Below, one piece after another: positions 1-4,966 of a stretch of DNA of 13,503 nt. The stretch is taken from positions 1-13,503 of the forward strand of contig CAIXZV010000428.1 in NCBI GenBank assembly GCA_903924005.1. Direction: 5' to 3'. Within the stretch, counting starts at the first letter, position 1. Each line of letters begins with the position of its first letter. A model generated the notes under the pieces. That model was not told where the DNA came from. It made no database searches and saw nothing but the letters and a program-made list of their open reading frames with translations. The DNA comes from an uncultured Chloroflexota bacterium (GTDB lineage Bacteria > Chloroflexota > Limnocylindria > Limnocylindrales > CSP1-4). A program made the position numbers and the translations under genes.

Positions 1-1
1 C

Positions 2-394
2 GTCGTCATCGCGTCGGCCGGCGTGTTCGTCGTCGACGCGAAGCGCTACGAGGGTCGGATCGAGATCCGGAACCACGGCTGGCTCTTGCGGCCCGACGAG
101 CGGCTCCACGTCGGCCGGCGCGACTGCTCAGCCCTCGCCGACAACATGGGATGGCAAGTCGCTGCCGTCGAGACGGCCTTGCGCTCAGGCAATGTTGAGC
201 CTTTGCCGCCCGTGACGCCGGTCCTCTGCTTCATCGACGGCGACTGGCCGATCATCTCGCCCGCCGACACCTTCCGCGGGGTCCGGCTGGAAAGCCCGAG
301 GTCGCTCCGCAAGCGCCTGGCTGGTGCTGCCATCGACCAGGAGGAGATCGCGCGGCTGGCGCGAGTCCTCGCCGCGGCGCTGCCGTCCAAGTAG
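2..394 (+). CDS. NERD (nuclease-related) domain protein, 3' part only
   Basis: The reading frame is open from the first bases of the window, so the gene starts outside it; the GTG at 23 is internal and not a credible start. The visible 130 residues open with a hydrophobic strand followed by GVFVVDAKRYEGRI. This is the hallmark of NERD domains, where Asp-Ala-Lys belongs to a PD-(D/E)xK-like nuclease core. Further family-typical pieces follow in order: DERLHVGRRDCS, a WQVAAVETAL helix, and the strand PVLCFIDGDWP. The protein ends at the close of the domain with no added C-terminal part. NERD proteins are presumed to act on nucleic acids, but the substrate is generally unknown. The N-terminal part, which would hold any other domain and the first catalytic acids, cannot be seen. 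Domain assignment is fairly secure; function is not. Confidence 0.82.
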   Translation, partial: VVIASAGVFVVDAKRYEGRIEIRNHGWLLRPDERLHVGRRDCSALADNMGWQVAAVETALRSGNVEPLPPVTPVLCFIDGDWPIISPADTFRGVRLESPRSLRKRLAGAAIDQEEIARLARVLAAALPSK

Positions 395-724
395 GCGGGT
401 GAACTCGTGACCCCTATCGACCCCTTGCGATTACCCGGGGTCATAACATGCCTAGAGGCCCGGGAGCCGGTGTGGATCGGACCGGCGCGACCGTCATGCC
501 TCGAGGGTGCGGGGTTGGCTGCCGGCATGCCTATTCGGCCGATCTACGGCCATGCCATCGCACCGCGACCGCACGGGACGAGTTCCGGACGGGCGCGTGG
601 GCGACTACGCTTGTGGGCGTCGGCCGGCCGGGTTCGTCGCGGTACTCGTTCCCGAGCGTGGCGCGATGCTTGAAGGATCGGGCTTGACCATGCGACGTAG
701 CGGCCCAATTGCGGGCGCCATCCA
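395..724. other. Gene-poor stretch between the NERD and beta-helix genes
   Basis: Several overlapping short reading frames cross this stretch on both strands. None shows a recognisable domain or a ribosome-binding site, and their arginine-rich composition is typical of chance frames in GC-rich DNA. The stretch holds the GACCCC repeat cluster at 408-443. It also has three copies of catgcct (447-453, 495-501, 526-532). A TTGACC hexamer at 684-689 could be a -35 element for the gene at 725, but the expected -10 position (about 706-711, caattg) fits poorly. One short frame ends at 728 and shares a GTGA overlap with the next gene, which alone is too weak to call it a gene. Confidence 0.5.
408..443. 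repeat. GACCCC repeat cluster / hairpin after the NERD gene
   Basis: TGACCCC at 408-414 is inverted as GGGGTCA at 437-443, a perfect 7-bp stem with a 22-nt loop. A second GACCCC lies at 419-424, a direct repeat of the first 10 bp downstream. It can alternatively pair with GGGGTC at 437-442 over a 12-nt loop. The cluster begins 13 bp after the NERD stop codon. It could act as a transcription end signal, although no T-run follows, or as an operator with two direct and one inverted half-sites. The sequence does not decide between these. Confidence 0.35.
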
Positions 725-2047
725 GTGACAAACGGCCGACGCGACAGTGACGCTGCCCCGGCGGAGGCTTCCGGGCGGACACTCCATGTCGGTCCCACCG
801 GCTACCCGTCAATCGGGGAGGCGATCGCCCACGCCTCGCCGCTGGACAACATCGTCGTCGAGCCCGGCGAGTACCGTGAGACCGGGCTCGAGATGCACGG
901 CACCCAGACCCTCGTTGGCGGCGGTGACGACCGGGACGGCGTCACCATCGTGCTCACGCAGGGCACGATTCACCTCTCGGACCAGGCTCGCGTCGAGCGC
1001 CTCACGATCTCCCGACCTGAGGATGAAGGCGACGAGGCAATCCTTGCGGAGCCACTGGTGCAGGTTGGGTCGGGCGCGCCGGCACTGGTGGACGTCTCCC
1101 TCTCGGGCGTCCCGGGCGAGGTGTCAGTTGACCTTGCGATCGTCGGCGGCAGGCCGTCAGCGGTCGACTCGCAACTCGGCACAGTCGCAATGAGCGGGGC
1201 CAGCACAAGCTCGCTCGAGGACTGCGAACTCGAGGGCCTCCGGGTCGCCGGGGCTTTCCCAAGTCTTCGGTCTTGCACGGTGTATGGGGAGACAGTCGTC
1301 TCCGACGCCGGAGGGGGAACGTTCGTCGCCTGCGCCCTCGGCATGAGTCGATCCGGCTCGACTCCGAGCTTCTTAGTTGGGCTCGATGTGAGGGATGCGG
1401 GATCACACCCGGTGCTGAGCGAGTGCGCGGTGGCCGGCGGATACCGCGCCGCGATCTTTTGGCGAGGCGGAGCCGGGGACCTCGACGGCTGCGAGCTCCG
1501 GACGCTGTGGGCCCCGGGCCGGCTAGCCGTGGCAGTGGCAAAGTGGCAGTTGAGCGCGGTCGAGGGCCTAGCCGACAGCTGGATGTGGTGGAGGCACGAT
1601 CTGCCCGCGGACGCCCCGGCCTTGCTCGATCTGGTGTGGCGGGCAGCTCGCATCGATCCCATGGTGCTCATGAAGGGGCTGCCCGTGGAGGTCACGCCGG
1701 CCCGCTTCTTTGAGCCCGGTGAGCGCCCGGTCCTCGCCATCCGGGACCGCTACACGTCGCCCCGGCTTATGAAGTGCCGACTCCTTGGACCCTCGCCAAT
1801 CGAGCTTGATCCGGACTCTTCGCCCGCGCTGCTCGACTACCAGTGGACGGCGCTAGAACCGGATCCCGGCTGGCGGGCGATGGTGCCTCCGACTCCGACC
1901 GTGCTCATGTCCAGCAAGGACCCCTTCTTCGCGTCGACGTTCCGGGAATGGCATGAGCAGGCGCTCCTTGCGTACCTGGAGAAGGTGAAAGGGTGGGCGG
2001 CTTTGCGGGAGGCGGTTGATGCCGGCGAGTACGACGAGTACGACTAG
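725..2047 (+). CDS. Right-handed beta-helix (pectin-lyase-fold) repeat protein
   Basis: The 440-residue product has no signal peptide, lipobox or membrane segment and is probably cytoplasmic. Residues 19-55 carry an opening typical of parallel beta-helix proteins: a strand, then YPSIGEAIAHASPLDNIVVE and PGEYRE. Short strand-turn units follow to about residue 260, with recurring pieces such as SLEDCELEGL, SLRSCTVYGE, VLSECAVAGG and DLDGCELRTL. The repeated Cys suggests stacked coil positions. Residues 265-440 are rich in Trp and Pro and I do not recognise them. No catalytic pectate-lyase or hydrolase residues are evident, so an enzymatic role is not claimed; a binding or scaffold role is possible. 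The GTG start is forced by an in-frame TAG at 698, and no ribosome-binding site is visible. The gene ends in an exact 9-bp tandem duplication (2027-2044) encoding EYDEYD. Confidence 0.8.
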   Translation: MTNGRRDSDAAPAEASGRTLHVGPTGYPSIGEAIAHASPLDNIVVEPGEYRETGLEMHGTQTLVGGGDDRDGVTIVLTQGTIHLSDQARVERLTISRPEDEGDEAILAEPLVQVGSGAPALVDVSLSGVPGEVSVDLAIVGGRPSAVDSQLGTVAMSGASTSSLEDCELEGLRVAGAFPSLRSCTVYGETVVSDAGGGTFVACALGMSRSGSTPSFLVGLDVRDAGSHPVLSECAVAGGYRAAIFWRGGAGDLDGCELRTLWAPGRLAVAVAKWQLSAVEGLADSWMWWRHDLPADAPALLDLVWRAARIDPMVLMKGLPVEVTPARFFEPGERPVLAIRDRYTSPRLMKCRLLGPSPIELDPDSSPALLDYQWTALEPDPGWRAMVPPTPTVLMSSKDPFFASTFREWHEQALLAYLEKVKGWAALREAVDAGEYDEYD

Positions 2048-2077
2048 ACGCGCCAGCGGGTTATAGGCGACGGCGCC

Positions 2078-2320
2078 CTACTCTCCGACCTTGAGGCCTT
2101 CCGGCTCAGGCAGCCGCGGCCCCAGGATCCACACCAGCTGCGCCGTCGTCTCGGCCCCGACCTTTGACCGCGCGTTCGCCAGGTGGTGCTTCACGGTCGA
2201 GTGCGACAGGCCGAGGCGGTGGGCGGCGGCCTTCTCCGACCCGGCGACAAGGACCGCGGTCACGACGACGACCTCGCGGTCCGTGGCGCGCTCGGCGGGG
2301 CGGCAGGGCCGTCTCGTCAT
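2078..2320 (-). CDS. Orphan LuxR-type helix-turn-helix protein
   Basis: The 80-residue protein is almost entirely a GerE/LuxR DNA-binding domain. Residues 12-64 align with the four-helix fold. The stretch AAAHRLGLSHSTVKHHLANA carries the HTH, with the typical STVKHHL recognition helix, and is followed by RSKVGAETTAQLV. No receiver, PAS, autoinducer or ATPase domain precedes it, whereas full LuxR-family regulators usually exceed 200 residues. It is therefore either a minimal stand-alone regulator or the surviving C-terminus of a larger one. The usual LTxREREVL start is worn down to ATDREVVVV, which hints at relaxed selection. The ATG at 2320 has no clear ribosome-binding site. The gene converges on the beta-helix gene, with 30 bp between stop codons, and points away from the ATPase gene. 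DNA targets cannot be told from the sequence. Confidence 0.72.
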   Translation of the reverse strand: MTRRPCRPAERATDREVVVVTAVLVAGSEKAAAHRLGLSHSTVKHHLANARSKVGAETTAQLVWILGPRLPEPEGLKVGE

Positions 2321-2390
2321 GCGCTCGTGAGCCAGCGGGAGGGCTCTGGCGGCTCGGAGAGCCGCATCGTGATCGGAAGGTCGTTCGTCG

Positions 2391-2418
2391 CGGGGCTAAG
2401 CCTCTCGCCCCGACCAGA
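2391..2418 (+). repeat. tRNA-3'-end-like repeat, left copy
   Basis: CCTCTCGCCCCGACCAGA at 2401-2418 recurs exactly at 6982-6999. Read as a tRNA end, it gives a T-stem 3' strand CCTCT, an acceptor strand CGCCCCG, discriminator A and CCA. This resembles bacterial tRNA-Pro. In this copy CGGGGC at 2391-2396 lies just upstream and pairs with GCCCCG at 2407-2412, so an acceptor-like stem survives over a collapsed body. No tRNA body or anticodon arm is present, so this is not a functional tRNA. It may be an attachment-site scar. Confidence 0.5.
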
Positions 2419-2540
2419 TCCCCTCCAGCACCCGATTCATGCGTGGATTCGGCCCCCTGACTCATCCCTCCGGCTCGGCATCTTGCACCGCCACACCTTA
2501 ACGTCCCCTCTCGGCGGCACAGCATGCGGCAGAGCGGTAT

Positions 2541-2573
2541 CACACGGTGTGTGTGAGCGGCATCGTATGATGC
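2541..2573 (+). promoter_or_regulatory. Candidate operator upstream of the DUF4143 ATPase
   Basis: Two inverted repeats lie side by side: CACAC-g-GTGTG at 2541-2551, and GCATC-gtat-GATGC at 2560-2573. If transcription starts at the GTG (2596), the second spans about -36 to -23, where a -35 element would normally sit and where no TTGACA-like hexamer is seen. That position suits a repressor or activator site. The stretch is also locally AT-richer than its surroundings. No binding protein is identified; the neighbouring orphan HTH protein is one candidate. Confidence 0.4.
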
Positions 2574-2583
2574 GGGAGAGTGG

Positions 2584-2589
2584 TAGTCT
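2584..2589 (+). promoter_or_regulatory. -10 box of a probable leaderless promoter (ATPase gene)
   Basis: TAGTCT ends six bases before the GTG start at 2596, so transcription would begin at or next to the start codon. This agrees with the lack of a well-placed ribosome-binding site. The same box-to-start distance is seen at 4370-4375. A second AT-rich candidate, TATGAT at 2566-2571, lies inside the inverted repeat and would give a short leader instead. Confidence 0.45.
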
Positions 2590-2595
2590 GCCGTC

Positions 2596-3828
2596 GTGGA
2601 CCCCTACCGCCCCCGACTCGTCGACGGGCAGATCGACGCGCTGCTCGCGGAGCTGCCCGCGATCTTCGTCACGGGCCCGCGGGCGACGGGCAAGACCACC
2701 ACGGCCGCGCGGCGCGCCGCGACGGTCGTCCGCCTCGACCGCGAGGCCGAGGCCGTCGCGTTCCGCGCCGACCCGGACGCCGCGATGCGCGGCATGGCCG
2801 AGCCGGTGCTGCTCGACGAGTGGCAGCTGGTCCCGGGCGTGCTCGGCGCCGTCAAGCGCGCGGTCGACGCCGACTCGCGCCCCGGGCGGTACCTCGTCAC
2901 GGGCTCCGTCCGCGGGGACCTCGACGGGGACCTCTGGCCGGGCACGGGCCGGCTGACGCGGGTGCCGATGTTTGGCATGACCGTCCGGGAGCAGGCGGGC
3001 AACGTGATGGCCGAGCCGTTCCTCGACCGCGTCGCCGCCGGGGCCGACCTCGCACCCGCGTCGGACACGCCCGACCTGCGCGGGTACGTGGAGCTCGCGC
3101 TCCGGGGCGGCTTCCCGGAGCCGGCGCTGCGCCTCGGCGAGCTCGGCCGGCGCCACTGGCTCGAGAGCTACGTGGAGCACCTGCTCACCCGCGACGCCGA
3201 GGAGGTCGACGGCGGCCGGGACCCGGTCCGCCTGCGCCGGTACCTCGAGGCCTACGCGCTCAACACGGCGGGGATCGTCGAGGAGCGGACGCTGTTCGAG
3301 GCGGCGGGCATCAACCGCAGGACCGCCCAGGCCTACGAGCGGCTGCTGTCGAACCTGCTCGTCGTCGAGGCGATGCCGGCGTGGACGTCGAACCGGCTCA
3401 AGCGCCTCGTGCTCATGCCCAAGCGCCACATGGTCGAGCCCGCCCTCGCGGGGGCGGTCCTCGGGCTCGACGCCGCGCTCGTGCTCCGCAGCGGCGACCT
3501 CCTGGGCCGGCTGCTCGACTCGTTTGTCGTCTCGCAGCTCCGGGCCGAGCTGGCCGTGTCGTCGGTCCGCCCGCGGCTCTCCCACGTCCGCCAGCAGCAG
3601 GGTCGGTTCGAGGTCGACATCCTCGCCGAGCTCGCCGGCGGCCGCCTCGTCGCGATGGAGGTCAAGGCTGACGCGGCGCCGGGGCCGGACGCCGCCCGCC
3701 ACCTCGCCGGGCTCCGCGACCGGTACGACGCCGAGTTCGCCGCCGGCATCGTGTTCCACACGGGACCCCGCACGTATCGCCTCGGCGACCGGCTCGCGGC
3801 CGTGCCGATCTCAGCCCTCTGGGGCTGA
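2596..3828 (+). CDS. AAA-type ATPase with C-terminal DUF4143 domain
   Basis: The 410-residue length is normal for this family. The N-terminal ATPase has a Walker A motif GPRATGKTT (residues 27-35), a Walker B-like strand VLLDEWQ (71-77) and a sensor-like strand LVTGS (100-104). A helix-turn-helix-like piece, AGINRRTAQAYERLLSNL, spans about 237-254. The C-terminal DUF4143 region ends with FEVDILAE (Asp341) and AMEVKA (Glu355, Lys357). These match the D...ExK core of PD-(D/E)xK nuclease-like folds. The family is widespread in bacteria and archaea, often in mobile or variable regions; its cellular role is not established. The gene stands alone, and its G/C-ending codon bias looks stronger than that of its neighbours, which suggests a separate origin. 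The GTG start is supported by a box-N6-GTG leaderless promoter. Confidence 0.9.
   Translation: MDPYRPRLVDGQIDALLAELPAIFVTGPRATGKTTTAARRAATVVRLDREAEAVAFRADPDAAMRGMAEPVLLDEWQLVPGVLGAVKRAVDADSRPGRYLVTGSVRGDLDGDLWPGTGRLTRVPMFGMTVREQAGNVMAEPFLDRVAAGADLAPASDTPDLRGYVELALRGGFPEPALRLGELGRRHWLESYVEHLLTRDAEEVDGGRDPVRLRRYLEAYALNTAGIVEERTLFEAAGINRRTAQAYERLLSNLLVVEAMPAWTSNRLKRLVLMPKRHMVEPALAGAVLGLDAALVLRSGDLLGRLLDSFVVSQLRAELAVSSVRPRLSHVRQQQGRFEVDILAELAGGRLVAMEVKADAAPGPDAARHLAGLRDRYDAEFAAGIVFHTGPRTYRLGDRLAAVPISALWG
3811..3828 (+). terminator. Stem-loop spanning the ATPase stop codon
   Basis: TCAGCCC (3811-3817) and GGGCTGA (3822-3828) form a perfect 7-bp stem with a 4-nt loop, and the last three bases of the stem are the TGA stop codon. 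A second small GC hairpin, CGCC-ggccc-GGCG, follows at 3829-3841. There is no T-run, so intrinsic termination of the classical type is uncertain. The tandem stems could end transcription or protect the transcript's 3' end. Confidence 0.4.
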
Positions 3829-4151
3829 CGCCGGCCCGGCGACCTGGCACAGCAGCCGCCACGCCGTCGGGACAGTAAGGTCGCTATTGGAGGGCTTGCC
3901 TCCCGTTGAGTTCGGCGACCGACGTTTCGGCCAGGGATGTGCACCGGGACGCGTGTGTGATCCGGCCCACGCAGCCCTCCTGTGACGCCGGCGCCTCACA
4001 TTGTGCGCTGACGGCCGGGAAGCCAGGCGCGATCAGGTCGGTGCCCAAGAGGAAGGTGCCTGAGCTCTCGAACTGCAAACCTCGGCGGCCGGGTGGGGGC
4101 GGACGGGGGATCGCCGCCAGCACCTCTGCCAAGTGTCACTGGATTCCGGAG

Positions 4152-4201
4152 ATCCATTGTCTGGGACCGGTCCGGGCACCTATCGGGTGTCCGCAATGGA
4201 T
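4152..4201. repeat. Nested inverted-repeat element
   Basis: The outer arms ATCCATTG (4152-4159) and CAATGGAT (4194-4201) are perfect 8-bp inverted repeats. Inside, CGGGCACC (4173-4180) pairs with GGTGTCCG (4186-4193) over a 5-nt loop, with one G-T pair. On the 3' side the inner and outer arms abut; on the 5' side a 13-nt bulge (4160-4172) separates them. The bulge region also takes part in a separate perfect palindrome, GGACCGGTCC (4164-4173). The whole can fold into one long bulged stem. It could be an RNA structure, a recombination or binding site, or the end of a decayed mobile element. Confidence 0.5.
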
Positions 4202-4369
4202 TCGACCCGGGACGGACTGGACGGCCACAAGAATGTGCTGGATCGCGACCGGCCCCCTGGCGGGCCTCGCCGCCGCCCAGGCGTCCGATGACCCGGCGTT
4301 GGCCGCGCAGGCGGACCAGCGATCGACTGATGCCCTTGCGCCTCGACGCGCAGGCCTTCGGTCACTGGC

Positions 4370-4375
4370 TACACT
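4370..4375 (+). promoter_or_regulatory. -10 box of a probable leaderless promoter (four-helix protein gene)
   Basis: TACACT ends six bases before the GTG at 4382, placing the predicted transcript start at the start codon. No ribosome-binding site and no convincing -35 hexamer are present. The arrangement matches the ATPase promoter at 2584-2589 in both box sequence and spacing. Confidence 0.5.
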
Positions 4376-4381
4376 CCAAGC

Positions 4382-4966
4382 GTGATGCAGGTCCCCAAAT
4401 CTCCGGATCAGCCCAGCGCCGGGCAGACCGCCGCTGGCGGCGCGCCGGCGGCTGCGGCCTTGCGCACCTCGACGCGCGCGCGCCGCCCTGCCACCGTCAC
4501 GATCCTTGCGGTCCTCCAGCTGCTCACCGCCGCCGCCTACGGAGCAATCGTCGCGGCATTGGTCATGACCGGTCCCGACGCGCTCTTCCGACTCCTAGGC
4601 GACATGGCCTTAGCGCGCGAGCTACTCGGCAACGCGGAGATGGCGACCGTGGTGGTGATCTTCGCCGCTTACGCCGTGGCGACCCTCGCGGCCGGCATCC
4701 TCTTGCTCCGCATGCGCCAGCTGGGCTGGACGAGCACGATGCTGCTCACGGGCCTGGGCCTAGTGTCGTCGATCCTCACGTGGTGGGGGCAGGGGACCAC
4801 GATCCCAATCTCGCTCTTCGTGCAGGTGGTCACCGTCTTCTACCTAAACCAGCGCCAGGTCAGGGAGGCCTTCGGCATCTCCCGGCGAGAGGCCGGCGAC
4901 GCGCTCAGCGACGCCGGCACCACCTACGATCGCGTCGACGCCACCCCCAGTGAGGCGGGCGAATGA
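4382..4966 (+). CDS. Four-helix integral membrane protein of unknown function
   Basis: The 194-residue product has a Pro/Ala-rich cytoplasmic N-terminus (1-35) with basic residues just before the membrane. Four hydrophobic segments follow at about 38-62, 87-110, 114-134 and 139-157. A hydrophilic tail begins with FYLNQRQVREAFG, an ending seen in small DoxX-like or uncharacterised membrane proteins of high-GC bacteria; I do not assign a family. The start is GTG at 4382 followed directly by ATG at 4385. GTG is preferred because the TACACT box lies exactly six bases upstream. The stop codon overlaps the ATG of the next gene by 4 bp (ATGA), so the two are probably translated together, and the protein may be a membrane partner of that gene's product. 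No catalytic motif is visible. Confidence 0.82.
   Translation: MMQVPKSPDQPSAGQTAAGGAPAAAALRTSTRARRPATVTILAVLQLLTAAAYGAIVAALVMTGPDALFRLLGDMALARELLGNAEMATVVVIFAAYAVATLAAGILLLRMRQLGWTSTMLLTGLGLVSSILTWWGQGTTIPISLFVQVVTVFYLNQRQVREAFGISRREAGDALSDAGTTYDRVDATPSEAGE

Larger units (their letters stand above)
3829..4381. other. 553-bp stretch without a supportable gene
   Basis: Open frames on both strands lack recognisable domains, ribosome-binding sites and the codon pattern of the neighbouring genes. One plus-strand frame (3906-4385) runs almost to the next gene. Its odd mix of Cys, Trp and Pro has no family resemblance I know, and it would overlap the leaderless promoter at 4370. The stretch holds the nested inverted-repeat element at 4152-4201 and the promoter of the gene at 4382. 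It may be decayed DNA from a former gene or element. Confidence 0.5.

Noticed and set aside
447..532. Three catgcct copies as a tandem repeat
   Set aside because: The spacings (48 and 31 bp) differ and the flanking similarity is slight; too short to be meaningful.
407..728. Overlapping plus-strand frames (407-673, 448-687, 507-728) between the first two genes
   Set aside because: They are Arg/Gly/Pro-rich, lack ribosome-binding sites and domains, and compete with each other. The GTGA overlap of the last with the beta-helix start follows automatically from a GTG followed by A.
2050..2076. GCGCC/GGCGC inverted repeat between the convergent genes as a bidirectional terminator
   Set aside because: A five-bp stem over a 17-nt loop without T-runs is within chance for this base composition.
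2341..2418. Intact tRNA gene ending at 2418 or at 6999
   Set aside because: Neither site has D- and anticodon arms; only the 3'-end sequence and partial stems are present.
2437..3759. 440-codon minus-strand open frame over the DUF4143 ATPase
   Set aside because: It is antisense to a gene with clear Walker and nuclease-like motifs. Its Arg/Glu/Val/Asp repeats are the mirror of a GC-biased codon pattern.
3906..4385. 159-codon plus-strand frame in the gene-free stretch
   Set aside because: No domain, no ribosome-binding site, unusual composition, and it runs over the promoter box of the next gene.
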